Source: Halictus rubicundus
Lineage: Eukaryota > Arthropoda > Insecta > Hymenoptera > Halictidae
Assembly: GCF_050948215.1 (NCBI RefSeq)
Contig: NC_135151.1
Span: 11,324,220 to 11,388,219 of the forward strand
Length of the DNA stretch: 64,000 nucleotides
Reading direction: 5' to 3'
Positions 46,121 through 58,412 of the stretch are shown piece after piece. The notes under the pieces were generated by a model. It ran no database searches. It was not told where the DNA came from and worked only from the letters and a program-made list of their open reading frames with translations. The position numbers and the translations under genes were made by a program. How positions within the stretch are numbered: the first letter of the stretch is position 1; every line of letters begins with the position of its first letter.

Positions 46121-47071
46121 TTTTTTCCGCAAACTATTTCAGAATCGCCTAACGATTCCATCGAATTTTTCGCAAAATTTCGTCGTTTAATAAATTAAAA
46201 ATAATATATCGATTAAATTCTTTTCCACCAACTCGTTTTTATCATAAATGCGTAAAGACCCGCAGTTAGTCACCGGCGACGACAAAGCGTGCTTTATGGA
46301 TCCCGTTGGATTCGAAAGTCGTGAAAGAATTATTGATTGCGCCTGTGATCGCGAATTCTTCGAGTTCGCCCAAGAGGGCAACTCGGCCGATCGAAATCGC
46401 GGAAAGTTGCGATGCTCGCGATGGAATCGCAATTATTCTTATAGTTGCCCGGAGGCAATTTAAACCGCTACGATCCATACACAGAGCGTTATCGTGCGCG
46501 TGGAATTGGCTGGTCGGGGTTTCCGGTTTCCCTGGAGCGTGGTTCGGCCGGGCCCGTTAACGAGGCATCTCTCTAATTAGGATCTTAAACAGCGAAACTA
46601 TTTGTCCCGGCCGTCGCTCGCTTGACACCGTGATCACGTAGAAGCTCGTGATACCGCACTGTCGACCGATTCGAAATCAATTATTACTTGTTAGCTGCGA
46701 GAGCCAGAACAGTACGTGCCAGACCGGACGACGACGACGACGACGACGACGAGTTCTTCTCGCGGTCCCACGTTTTCCTGGACACACTCGCGAGAGCTAT
46801 TCTACCGGGAAGACGGGCACGGTCAGAAATTTCAATTGTCCCTGCACAGACAGCAACACTACCCTCGAGGATTCTTCCCTCTGTCTCGGACTGCGAGCAG
46901 CGACTTTATCTTTATTAGCGCTTTTACTGCCGGGACTCTTTGCTCCTATCGCCACGGTCGCTGACAAGTCTTTCGTATTTGTAATCGACCGTGTTTAACG
47001 CGACTTGGCGACCATAAAAATGTAAATCAAACGTAGGGAGCGATTTGTTTGATACAACAGAAACTGATAAG
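46121..47071. other. No gene recognised; contains a MITE-A end and a (GAC)n tract
   Basis: ATAAATGCGTAAAGACCCGC then AGTTA (46241-46268) is an isolated inverted MITE-A left end. A trinucleotide run (ACG)n occupies 46727-46753. CpG-rich ORFs of 70-116 codons on both strands are not recognisable. Confidence 0.5.
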
Positions 47072-47580
47072 TACACTGCGGATCTTTATGTAAAATTGTA
47101 TGTGGCAGGTGTCGAATGCACATCGTCCATTCCCAACGTTATTGTTAAACGAAATCTCAAGGTCATCCGAATTTTTTAAAATGGTTTATTATGTGTTTTT
47201 ATTATTATTAACGGTATAACCATACCGTTTCAATGATTCAGTCTCGAGACAGTCGTTTCTGAAAGTGTCAAAATCTTATCTTCCAGACACAAACATCTCG
47301 AGATCAAAATAATTGTAACAATATGGTCGTTATATTCGTGGAAGTCGTCTTTTCACGCTCTACAAGAATGTCAATGTAAAACATACGATCGCATTAATAA
47401 AGATACCGGCGACCTTGAAATCGGACAGAAAGGGAAAGTTGTGTAACAAAAATTCAAGTATCTCGATAAACTATTTTCGACACGTTAGAATCATTAGCGA
47501 GGAAAATGAATGTTTACCTAGCTTCTGTAGCCTGCGATCGATGCTCAACAATTTTCTTTCACGCAGAGATCCGCAGTCTA
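47072..47580. mobile_element. Possible composite between two MITE-A right ends
   Basis: TA then CACTGCGGATCTTTATGTAA (47072) and, in inverted orientation, CACGCAGAGATCCGCAGTC then TA (47579-47580). Both ends resemble the right-end type (GGATC) rather than one of each, and the span is 509 bp. This could be two truncated copies or an element with exchanged ends. Confidence 0.4.
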
Positions 47581-48538
47581 TTAATCACGGCAGAAATAGA
47601 CCCCGGTTATTGAAATCGCCTGAGCGAGTTTAAACATCATCGTCAGCGGTCCCCGTGGCAGATCCGTCTTTAAAAGGCTGCAATCTCGAAGTTGAACCTA
47701 GTAGGTCGCCGGAATGATCAGCAGCCGGAGCACCGTCGTAAATTACGCCGTGCTAACGATCCCCTAACCGTCCCTTAAATTCTGCATCATCTCCGGGCTC
47801 TCTTTATCCGTGATTTAGTCGCAAGCGAAGGAGGCGCGAACGGCCGGCCATGAAATTAAACTAGAGATACGAAACACCATACAATAGAGAAGAAACGAAA
47901 GAGAAAGAGAGCGGGGGTGGGAGAGAAATGATATTGCGGGACGGTAAGGAGGGAAAGAGTAACAGTGTCGCCTTCGGGGATCCTCGGGGATTGAATTAGA
48001 TCGCGGCCTCGATAGAACGGAATTTGCGATAATGGGACGTGGGATTTTATAGACACCAGAGAAAGAGAGAGAGAAACTGTGTGGTCGCCGATAGCAGAAG
48101 CCGGATCGACTCTAAACACGTACGAGGAACCGGGCCCACTCCTCTCCTCTCCTCTCCTCTCCTCTCACGCAGCTCGCGGGGTGAATAAGCAATAAAATCA
48201 AGCGCGGAACGGTGCTCGTTTTCTGCATACTTTATGTCCCCTGCGCCGGCCCGCTAGGCATTTGCCGCATACTTCAACTGTTCCGGTGGTATTGCATGAG
48301 TTTTAGATCGCTGTCCGGACACGATGCGCTGTAGGTACTCGCGTTTCATCGTTCCAGCCACCCCCCGGTGCATCGGTTTTTTAAATCGGCGCGGGAAATT
48401 CGAATTTTCGCGCCCGGGAGCGCGGACCTATTGCTTCGGACTCTACGCCGCACTGTATTAGACGCCGGCAGCTTTAAAAATGTTGGTAGCTTTTGCGCAC
48501 TGGTTTTTCCGTTTGTGTACTGTTGCAATATTATCACG
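47581..48538. other. No gene recognised; contains a (CTCCT)n tract
   Basis: A pentanucleotide run (CTCCT) occupies about 48139-48166. The remainder is mixed unique sequence. Confidence 0.5.
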
Positions 48539-48830
48539 TCGGATTATGCAAAATTTATTAATTATTATTATTAAATATGATTATTATTTATTTATTTGTT
48601 TGTTTGTCTTTTTTCTTTGCTGATGACAAATTTACGGCAGTTATTTATTTTATTTATTTTACATAATGTAATAGATTAAATGTATTTTATTTTATTTTAT
48701 TATATTGTATTTATGGCGAGCGGTATGGCGAGCGTTATAGTTGATTTGTTATATTTTATTTTATTTTGATATATTGTTATTATTTTATATTTTTAGGTGC
48801 GTTTTTTTTTTAGGTTATTATGCGTATGAT
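48539..48830. repeat. AT-rich low complexity (TTTA/TTAT-type)
   Basis: Long runs of TTATTATTA, TTTATTTATT and TATTTTATTTTA are interrupted by a duplicated GGCGAGCGKTATRG motif (around 48715 and 48728). Confidence 0.85.
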
Positions 48831-49738
48831 ATTGAAAAGCGACAGTAGCTCTCTCTCTCTCTCTCTATCGGTGTAACTAGGGGTATGCGATGTTGCGAGT
48901 GGAAGGAGATGAGATGTAATAGGATTGTAACCCTGAGGGGAACAATAAATGAATATATATATTATTAAATATGATTGTCACAATACCAGTAACACTGAAT
49001 ATATCGATTTATTCGTTCTTGTCGAGCATATGATAGGAATGGTGTTTGTCCTATCATAAAGCACAGCGTTAGTGAATAAGGAACTTTCTTTAATATAAAA
49101 ACTTGATATATATAACAGATATGTCCTGCTTAAACCGACTCTTGCGTCGAACTTATTACACGTACCAGGTATGTACGATTCTTTTATCGAACTGAACTTT
49201 GGGTGGACGCGCAGCTAACGTCTTCCCCACTCTCGTCTCGTGTCGATCGTAATTTTTCCTCCGATCGTCATTTCGACGTATGACGCACACTCCATTAGGC
49301 TTTTCATAAGTTGTTACATTGTAACAGCCAAAGCGACGCCGCGTCTACGCCCCGACATTCCCGGATTTTACTCACAATGTGACTACATTATTTCAACAGT
49401 TCTGAAATGAACTAAAGTATAGAGTAAGGTGCAAACATTGTTAACAAGTAAAAATAACAAGTCTAATAATAATAGTTAATAACGCTGGCCGTTTTCACGA
49501 ATGAAATAAGCAAGATTTGTAAGAAACCCTGAAACCCCTCGCGGTAGCCAAGAAAATCGTGCGATTGCAAACGGATGGGAACAGGGCCCGGATCGAATGG
49601 CAACGCTGTTATGCGTGCCCCCCGAGAGCCAGCAAACTCACCCTTCGTCCCCCATCTCTTTCTCGCTGCGATCGTTTCCTCTATTCGCCTCGTCACCTGC
49701 CTTTTCTAAACGCTACGCCACGACCGTTCTCGTTCTCC
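48831..49738. other. No gene recognised
   Basis: AT-rich unique sequence with a small CT tract at 48851-48867. No supported ORF. Confidence 0.5.

Positions 49739-49804
<66 letters not shown>
49739..49804. repeat. (CT)32 microsatellite
   Basis: An uninterrupted CT run of about 32 units, the longest pure dinucleotide tract in the window. The 119- and 165-codon plus ORFs here are frame-open translations of it. Confidence 0.97.
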
Positions 49805-49807
<3 letters not shown>

Positions 49808-51905
49808 CCTCTCTATGTTTCGCGCTCGTGTCCGTGTCCGTCTTCGTCCCACGGAATTCCCTCTCCTGCGCCCCCTCCCTTCCCCCACCGCGCCGGCGAC
49901 AATGCCATGCCACGATAATTGTTTTCGCTCGGCGTGCCCGTCTACCGTTAACGGGGAATCATGGCATCCACGGGCACGCAGCCATAGAACGGTTTCGGAC
50001 CCCGGGAATTTCTGCTACAGGATCGAAATCGAGTGACCACCATCCAACGAACTATGCGCTTTGTCGCGGTCAGCTTGATCCACTCAAAATATGAAGCAGC
50101 CATTTCTTTTTCTTACTCATTGTTACGTGGGCGTCAGAACCACCAATTAACACTGGATTGATTTATCTAGTATCAATTATTACCAAATTGATCGACGGAT
50201 ATTGTGACGTTAGCAATAGAATGTGATAGGGGGATTACTATACCACAGATGTCCCGATGCGAAACATAAAAATCTAATTTCGATAAAGAAGACGAAATAT
50301 CTCAGTCAGTCTGGTTGAAAAGGTGAAGTAGCAAGCTGTAATAAACATGTTCGAAATGATACTGTTAACGAGGCTTATAGCACGAATTTCTATTGTAATT
50401 CTATGAAAGCGGTTACATGTTGTTCGCTTATGTCCACAGAGATAGAGATCCATAATACACAACGATTGCGTCATGGGCGAATTCGTCTCTAACGAATGGT
50501 CTCCCTTTTGTCTTGTATGTTAGCAGCTTCTACGATTTCGTTACTGGACGGCGCATTGTATGTGGATGATGATCGCGGATTTTTATGCGAGATAAAAGTT
50601 ATAGACAATTTAAAATTTAAGAAACTATAAATTAAAATTTAAGAAAGTATAAATTTTAAGAAACAGGAACCATGTAGAAATCTCCTTCCTTCTCTAATGA
50701 TTTCAATAAACTATATATTCTTCAATTCTTTCAATCTTTCTATTCAACAAGAAAAACATTTAACCCTACAACGAAACAGGAAATTAAAATAGTTTTATTT
50801 GGCATTGAATTTACTAATTGAAACCGACTGGTATCACAAGATTCGCCATTTTCATTAAAAATTAGTTCTTCAAGGTTAAAATCCACCTTGAAGACCCAAT
50901 AAATTTCTGGACAATCAAAATATTGTGCTAGAGGTCAGTACATCGGATCAGCACGAACAGTATTAACTTTTCAAAGTTGACACGGAGAAGCTGAAACGTT
51001 CGAATTTCTAGCACAGCTGGTTTTCAACTGTAATTTCTCCACTGAAGTTCCGCACAGCGAACCGGGAACGGAAGGTTCAGTTTTGTTAAGAGGGACGTTT
51101 ATTGCGCGACCCAGTCCAAGCGGTACAAAGTATGTATTACTATAGAGAGCAAACTGTCCGGCCCAAGACCGTTGCCCCAACAGGTAGTCAGAGCCCTTAC
51201 TTTGAAGATTTTCAATTAGCTAGCACGAGAGTCAGCGAAATTCAGCTTCCTTTTCCGTTTTCCCGGCCAATGGAGACTGCACTCTTGGATTGCATACTGC
51301 ACACGGATTTCGAATTTGAACGAGACGTTGGCGTTTGCCGCTGGATACCGACCAAACATTGCGACGGGGATGAGAGAGGTCCAACAGTGGCCATGGGGGA
51401 CCACTCGATTCAGCTCGGGCTCCATCCCCGACATAATGGAATAGTCAATGATCTGGAATCTCTCGTCGCATTAACCCTTTCGGTGCTCGAGGTGTCTATA
51501 GTTGCCGGAGCGACGAGACCTGACTATATCCTCGAGCTTCTTGCTCCGGGACGGTCTGCGTAATTGCTAGTCAAATTTTCATTCTGTTAGATGTTCACAT
51601 TCATTCCCCTTCTTCTGTATCTGTGGATCTGCTAGCATTTGAAATTCATCGGTAGGGGATTCGTCTTTCTCAAAAATTGGAAATTTCTTCGAGAAAGCGG
51701 TTTACGATGAGAAGGAGTAGGTGCAATTTCAGACGGTAAACATTTTAGGGGAATTTAGGAGCATCGATAAATTATTTCTAAGTTGCTAAATGAACAAGAC
51801 ATTTAAAGCAACTAGTAAAACACAGGAATTCATTGCGGAATTCCAAGATAATTTGAAGAAAATCAAAACAGTACAAATTCAGTTATACCTCACAGACCTA
51901 ATCAC
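49805..51905. other. No gene recognised; contains a 153-codon ORF and a MITE-A end
   Basis: GATCGCGGATTTTTATGCGA near 50571 resembles a MITE-A right end. The plus ORF 51102-51563 (153 codons) has a fairly normal composition but no recognisable domain. It lacks obvious flanking signals and is overlapped on the other strand. I leave it uncalled. Confidence 0.45.
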
Positions 51906-52303
51906 TAGGCTGCGGATCTCCGTACGAAATAAAAAAATTCCCAGTCAATTGTGTGAAGCATAAATTAAAACTGTATTTGTCTTTTAATAATTTTAATAAG
52001 TCGAAAATAATGCAATCGTATTCTTAAATTTCACCAGTATTGTCACAGTTGTGTATTATCCTAAGTTTATATAAATATAACCAAATACAATTACACTGTT
52101 TACCCTATATATGTCGACAAGTCCTCGATGATAAACGCAGCGGAACTATCCCCACTCCCGCGGGGTATACCCCGTAAGCGTAAGGTCGCGTGGATCAAGG
52201 AGTAGTATCTCCTGGCCGATATATGTCGCTGGTTAGACCCGTGTTTTGGACATATATGGAGTAAACACTTCATTGGATTTAAATGCATAAAATCCGCAGT
52301 CTA
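51906..52303 (-). mobile_element. MITE-A copy split by a MITE-B insertion
   Basis: The outer ends are TA, then GGCTGCGGATCTCCGTACGA (51906) and AAATGCATAAAATCCGCAGT then CTA (52303). The 398-bp span is about 180 bp longer than other copies. The excess is the MITE-B copy annotated at 52092-52272, so MITE-B inserted later. Confidence 0.8.
52092..52272 (-). mobile_element. MITE-B copy nested in MITE-A
   Basis: The inverted ends are CTGTTTACCCTATATATGTC and the complement of GGACATATATGGAGTAAACA. The interior TCCTCGATGATAAACGCAGC...CTATCCCCACTCCCGCGGGG is the complement of 23491-23705. The outermost bases differ from the reference copy (GTTTAC instead of GAATTC), so it belongs to a diverged subfamily. 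Confidence 0.8.
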
Positions 52304-53219
52304 CTAATCAGCAAGAAAGATTGAAGAGCAATGGCGAATTGTGGAAATGACGAGTGAATTTCCCCATAACTTTTTGCAATTTTGACCCATTTATGGACTC
52401 GGTCCGAAACATTCGCGTCAAGAGAATGCATCTTGTGCGGGCACATAGAGGATCCGAGGATCTCCTCGATCATCGGTGCCGCGAACGCGGAAGCGGGTTC
52501 GCGCGGCAAGATTTAAAACGTCATCGCGATCGAGGGAACGTTGTCGCGAACTGCCGCGTAATTGACCGCCACGACGTCTTATCGATTTCTTGAGGGATAA
52601 GCAACAACGCCTACGACTTTATTGTCGGAGCCCCGCGCGTCGTAAATACCTCGCGAACGATCGTGAAATTGCCGTCGAGCGATTACGTTCCTCCCTGGTT
52701 CTTCGGGCTGGTTGGATCTCGATAGGAGATCGTCGATGAGAAAGAGGGATCGAGAAAGAAGGATCAAGGGGGAGAGGTGGGAAGGGGTGCGAGCATTGAA
52801 AGTCCAGTTGTAGGTGGATTGATGTTTATCGCGGCGATTCTCAGCTACTTGATAGGCTAATCGTGCCCGGGTAATTAATACGTTCGTTAATAGAGCTGTC
52901 CGACGGTGAACGATATTGATAATATACCTGTTGCCCGGAAAAATTATGGCTCCCGTAACGATGATTAGGCCCGCGAGCCTTCTGTGCAGCACGCCGCTGA
53001 CTACCGAGGCAGATTTACGAGGTAGAACCCGGTTTCCAGTCTCTTCGTAGCTCGCGTCTCCATGCCGCGATGCTCGAGTTCTTAATCCTTTTGCTATAGT
53101 GTGTGCATAATTCCTGCGGGGGCCGATTCTCGTTCCGGAGGAACGTATAAACACGTAAATCGCTACTAGGATGGTGAGCTGGCGTGGGTGGGACTCGCGG
53201 CGTTATGGGATTTTCAAGT
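52304..53219. other. No gene recognised; CpG-rich
   Basis: A 191-codon minus ORF (52579-53154) is the longest non-repeat ORF. Its Arg/Ser/Thr-rich translation shows no domain, and shorter ORFs overlap it on the plus strand. I do not support it as a gene, although it would be worth a protein search. Confidence 0.4.
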
Positions 53220-53394
53220 GTGTCGGTCTGTGGACTGAGATTTGACTTGTGAGTTTCGAGCTGGGTCGAGGAATCACGCTGAGCTAGTTTGCGAAATGAG
53301 CTGGCTGTTTGAAAAGTGACTCCCAATTGAGTTTGATGTGTTTGAGCTGATTGAAATGAGCACAAGGATCGACAGTCTATCTCAAACGTTGCGT

Positions 53395-53640
53395 CTTCAA
53401 ACATTGAGTTGGTTTAGGTATACGAACAGAATTATGTTTTCAAATCGAGTTGTGTCTTCAAACATAGGAGAGGGCTTGAAACTAACTCAAGTCTTGCAGT
53501 TGGTTTAGGTGTACGACCAGAATTATGTCTTGAAATCGAGTTGTGTCTTCAAACGTTGGAGAGGGCTTGAAACTAACTCAAGTCTTGCAGTTGGTTTAGG
53601 TGTACGACCAGAACCGAGTTGCTTCTTGAAGCATTGAGTT
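53395..53640 (+). repeat. 91-bp tandem repeat, about three copies, with diverged flanks
   Basis: GGTTTAGGTRTACGA starts at 53411, 53502 and 53593. ATTATGTYTTSAAATCGAGT starts at 53431 and 53522. The period is exactly 91. Related but irregular motifs (GAGTTG, TTCAAAC, CTCCAAACTGGGTTGAG) spread over 53220-53930. Confidence 0.87.
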
Positions 53641-56600
53641 AGAGGTATCAAACCAATTGAAATCTCCAAGTTGATTCAGGCACACGAACGAAATAATGTC
53701 TTTCGATTGGATCAGAAAATTGGGTTAGATCTACAAAGTCGGTAGCATCACGAAGTTGGATTGAGTCATCAAACGAAGTTATATGTTCAAACAGTGCCTT
53801 CAAACTACACAGAATCTTCGCGCCGACAAGGTTCTCTAAACAGAGAGCTACACGTTCCGAACTAGATCTTAGAACTAATTTAGAGTCTCCAAACTGGGTT
53901 GAGTACACAAATCGTATCTCTGAACCGTGATTCTCAACTATCCCTTTGCAGCATCTATACCGATATTCACAACATACTCGAAAAAGATTGTAATATCTAC
54001 AGCTACTCCCATCTCGGAGATACTAAACGGTTCTCCTAAATCGTGAACGGCCTCTAAAGGTGCGAATACGCTAACTTAATTTTTCGCGAGAGCAACTTGC
54101 AGAAGCGTGTACACTTGTTTGCAAATATAAATAGGCCGAGGATTTCATTTATTTGCGACAAAAGTACGCGAAACACGAAACGTTAGGAAAATAAATGGGA
54201 TTTAAGAGTATCGGTACATTGTCGTAAACTTATCAAAATGATTAAGGACACAATTTTTGATTTGCCTCCAGTACCTCGAGAATGACGTAGAAAATTTTCT
54301 AATATTTTCTAGTAAGTCTAATTATAAATGTATTGTTTCGCTCTCTGGGAGCACACGAGTTCAACTGGTCGCCGAAGGCGTTTTTGCACAAAATTTTGCA
54401 AGTTGCTTGCCACCAGTGTGATCGCACCTTTAACGATCTCGACGAAGTCGGAAGAGGAATGGATCGCAGCCAACTTTGTAGTACACTCGGCGGATAAATG
54501 AACGTGTCCGTTTCTTGACAATGACCATCCAAGGTTAGCCGAGCTCCGTTTATAGTTCCCTTTGTCCCGAAACAAGTGACCAGGTGGTTTCCGAGTGACG
54601 AGATTTCAATTTCCCGAAGGGAAATTCGTTCCTTTGCACGAGTGTTCTCTACGATGGTCCACGTGACATCCGCAAGACACTGTCTCGCATTCGACGGCTG
54701 TCACAGTCATTAATAAACGCAGCGGGGAACAGGTGATAATCGGATCGTTTGCAGGCACGTGTCCCCGTCGGATCTACGATCCTTTGTGCCGTTCTCCGAG
54801 ACATTGATTCACCGGGAGAAAATCCCGCTCGGCGCCGTTTACTTATCCGTGTCTGTTTCGACAGACTCGCGACAGCTCTCTCTCTCTCTCACTCTCTCTC
54901 TCCCCATTCCTGTTTCTCGATTTTCCTCCGGTTTTCTCTGCACAGCCTCCGAGACCCCCGATCACTCGACGATAAAGGCTGTAGCTGACAAGCCGTTTTG
55001 ATAAAGCCAGTCCAGGACTATCCAGGCGTTGTTGTCCTCCGTCGTTTGCAATCTCAGAAGCTCAAAGCTACCATTACCTTGCCCACCGCCTTCCCATGCC
55101 GTCTGCCGCTATACTTTGCCGCATCATGCTCTTCACCCGGATACGTGGCCATCCAGACGATGCTATGGCGATGGTTTCTATCGGATGTTCACCGGAAATC
55201 TTCAGATTTACCTACCCCGCGTCAGGGTAGAATGCCGGCACATACGTGTACATTTAATTTTAGTTTAACGTTCAATCCTCAACGCGAACAGACAGAATCG
55301 CGCGAGAAATTGTTGAAAGCGCGAACAGGCAATCGGTAACGCGATTTCGGAGCGGAGAGAGACGACGAGCGTTGAGAAGATACGAGTTTTCCCAACCTGC
55401 ATGCTGTTTCCGCGCGAACGGAGCAATTCCGTTGAAATACCGGGACGAGGACTATGCGGGGGTGTGTGCACGATGGTCGTGCTTGTGAACCGTGAATCTA
55501 TAATGGAATCGTGGCGGCCTGGCCGGACTATTTCTCTCCCCTTTTCCGGCCAGCCAACGAAAGACAGGGGTAGAACGCCGAAGAACGGGGACCGAGGGGC
55601 GCAGACACGGAAGATGAAAGGTTGAAGACGCGTCGTAGCTTCTGTCTTGTATCGATTCCGCGGTGCATTACGCCGCGACGACGATTACGATGTTTTATTT
55701 ATCCGAACCAGCCGCTGAACGGCTATACCCTCTGTAGGCGGATGGAGAGAGCTTCGTACTGCTTCACATTTTTTCGTTCGCTATTGTGCAAATGTGTTTC
55801 CGTAAGGATTACTATATAGTCGCTCGGATTTTAAGGAATTGGGTCGAGCATGAGGTGCGTCGACTGCATTTTAAATCCTGAGAATGAGTCTCTAGTTTGG
55901 TGCATTCGTGGAGTTTGAATTTCGTTGGGGTTGTGAATGCTAGGGGTTGACAGAGGGCGAGGATGTCTAGGTTGATGAATTTGAGTAGTTTCGTTGAGAT
56001 TTGTAAAATGATAGAGCTTGGAGAACGAGAACGAGTGTCTAAGTTGATGTACTTGAGGAGCTTGAATTTTGTTGGGGTTGAAAAGGGTTCCTTAGTTTCA
56101 GCATCGATCGTGAGGGATTTGTTTTTGGATGCTTTCGCAGAATATTGTAACTCTCCTACTTTGAGAACCCAACGCAATTGCAACTGACCTTTGACTTTCG
56201 GAACAGTCCAGTTCTTAACTCGCGAAGTGTCTGCTCGCTCTTGAATCGATCAGAATATTGCACAGGGGTTAAAGACACTAAAGAGACATTCGACATAAAT
56301 GTTTAAAGTATAGGTACGCGTGTAGTCGTCCCATCGTTCTATTATCTAAAATCTAAATTCGGCGTCGCAGACTTAATACGACGATTATTTATGTCAGACT
56401 CTAACGCGCACTGATCGTATCGCGCAACGCTTCTTCTCCATTCGTATCGTCTCATCATCCAGATTGCCGGCGATCGTAGCTCCGAAAGCTTAACAGATCC
56501 GCAGGAAGACACCGTTCATTGACCTCTCTCCTATCGGAATCCGATAGCCTCGAGGGTATTATAATGAGCCGAATAACGACGCTTCCAAAAACCAGCCACT

Positions 56601-56985
56601 GCTCGTCGACGATTTACGACCGCCTCGATCGTCGCAGGTTGCCAGCTTCCTTCTCTTTTCTTTTTCTTCCTTCTCTTTTTCGTTCGTTCGTTTTTTTTTT
56701 TTTGGTTCGATGAGCGAGGAAAAGCTGAGAATCCCTTTCACGCGAATTAGGAAATCAAACGGTTCCAATCGACTACACGCTGCTCTAAAAGAGACGCGAA
56801 AGTCGTAAAAGCCGGTCCTTTCTTTTGGTTGCTCGATAACTCTTCTTTTTGGGGCTCTAGAGTGAGAAACTGGCACTCTTTGTCCTGAGCGCGCTTTGAA
56901 TTGACTTGGAAAGGATTGGTTCAAGGCAAATGAAGTCAAAAAGTGAGATAGCAGACTGTCAACTCTCTCTCTCACTCTCTCTCTA
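53641..56985. other. No gene recognised
   Basis: Diverged GAGTTG/TCAAAC repeats continue to about 53930. Unique mixed sequence follows, with short ORFs (up to 138 codons), a CT patch near 54877-54901 and a T-run near 56690. 55840-56100 has loose repeats of TTTGAGTAG/GTTGATGWATTTGAG. No domain or exon structure was recognised. Confidence 0.45.
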
Positions 56986-56989
56986 CGGA

Positions 56990-57470
56990 GTATGCTCTAA
57001 AAGGGCGTGGCTTCGTTGTTACTATGTAATGCGGTTTGGAGGCGTGGTTTCATTGCTTGGTCTATAGTGTGTTTTAGGGGCGCGGTTTCGTTACTGCCTC
57101 AATTCACACTATTAATAAACATAGTATCATAAGTTCTCTCCGCTGAGAGAGCTATTTGAGCAGAGATCTTTCCATAGAGTGCTGTAAGTAGGCGTGGTTT
57201 TATTACCCGCGTCGTTTAGAGCGCTCTGGAGGCGTGGCCTAGTTGCTTCCGCAATCTAGAGTGTTGGAAAACATAGTATCATTGTATCCTCTGCAAAGAA
57301 AGTCTTCGAGGGTCTTGAATTCCGTGATCTTTGTATATAGAGCGCTCTAAATAGGCGTGGATTCTTTCATGGAGGCGTGGCCTAGTAGCTCTCACAACCT
57401 AAATTGTCGATAAACGCAATATCCACATTCCCTCTGCTCAGAGGGTCTCCGATGTCCTGAATTACTTGAT
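56990..57470 (-). repeat. CCACGCC-monomer cluster D with ~150-bp higher-order units
   Basis: GGCGTGG boxes occur at about 57005, 57045, 57192, 57231, 57354 and 57375, with a GGGCGCGG variant at 57078. A longer unit marked by AAACATAGTATCAT (57117, 57268) and the variant AAACGCAATATCCAC (57411) gives periods of about 151 and 144. Spacers AGAGTGCTGTAAGTA and AGAGCGCTCTGGA match the GCACTCTAC spacers of cluster B in reverse complement. Confidence 0.8.
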
Positions 57471-58066
57471 CTCGGTCAACATACAGGTCCCAGGAAGCTT
57501 CTCTCGAGTTAGACGGAGCCACCACAGGGCCCCAAATGGCAACTCTAGCTCCCGACAGCCCCAGAAGCAGTGATCTGCTCGCGCAGTTATCGAGCGACAA
57601 CTGCAGTTGCCATTCTGGTCCCCAGGGATCGAAAAAGAGCCGCGTGGTAGGGTAAACGCGTAGGTAGACAGTTCGTTAGGCGTGGGTGGGTTGGCCGGGA
57701 GAGCAGGTTCCGGTGGTGGGCTCAGGTTGAAGGTCAATACGCCGAGAACCCGTAACCTTTGAGTTCGAGTTCGGGGTGAAAGGTCGGCCGCAACCCGCGG
57801 GGTTGGTGTGCACCACGTGGTTTATCCTTCGTCGGCCGTTTTCCACCGACGAATTGTACCGTGCCGGTTCTCCACCCACCCACGCCCCCCTCCTTGGGAT
57901 CGATATCACTCGATCTGATCGGCACCCCTTTATCTCTGCCAACCGCTTGTCTCAGATTTTGGGAGGAATCGTGGCAGCGATCGTAATCATCTTGTCATTG
58001 TCGGCGCTGATAAACACGGTTCCAAGTCGCAGACAGCTCACTATAATACGGAGCAATGATTATGAT
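57471..58066. other. No gene recognised; CpG-rich
   Basis: ORFs of 63-97 codons occur on both strands. No domain is recognised. Confidence 0.5.
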
Positions 58067-58218
58067 TAGACTGCAAAGTTTATGCATTTTTAACAGAAAT
58101 GAGTTGGTGCAATTTTAGAGACTCTAAAATTTCAATTTTCTAAGATTATTCAAGAAAGAAAACTCTGTCTTGCGGCTCATGCACGCAATTTTTATTTCGC
58201 ACCAAGATCCACAGTATA
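58067..58218 (+). mobile_element. MITE-A copy (first of a head-to-tail pair)
   Basis: TA then GACTGCAAAGTTTATGCATT. The right end is CACCAAGATCCACAGTAT then A. The next copy starts about five bases downstream in the same orientation. Confidence 0.78.
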
Positions 58219-58223
58219 ATGAT

Positions 58224-58412
58224 TAGACTGTGAAGTTTATGAGTTTATAATAAAAGTAGATAGGGGAAATGTGAAACTGTAAATACATTGGAAGAATCGA
58301 ATGATGTTACATGGTTTAAAAGGATTAGAAGGGGGAATGCATTTTTATTTAACCTCTGTTTATGACGATCGACTTGGACAATTTTTATTTTGTGCAAAGA
58401 TTTGCTGACACA
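58224..58412 (+). mobile_element. MITE-A copy (second of a head-to-tail pair)
   Basis: TA then GACTGTGAAGTTTATGAGTT. The right end is eroded (TTTTGTGCAAAGATTTGCTG). The length of about 189 bp agrees with the full-size copies. Confidence 0.68.

Noticed and set aside
49739..49804. Regulatory (GAGA-factor) cluster
   Set aside because: A pure (CT)32 tract could bind GAGA-type factors, but many such microsatellites occur in the window and nothing ties this one to a promoter.
51102..51563. 153-codon plus-strand ORF
   Set aside because: Normal-looking composition but no recognised domain, and no promoter, splice or polyadenylation context. Kept only as a note.
52579..53154. 191-codon minus-strand ORF
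   Set aside because: GC-rich, stop-poor DNA with an Arg/Ser/Thr-rich translation. No domain, signal peptide or splice context, and overlapping ORFs on the other strand. A protein search would settle it.
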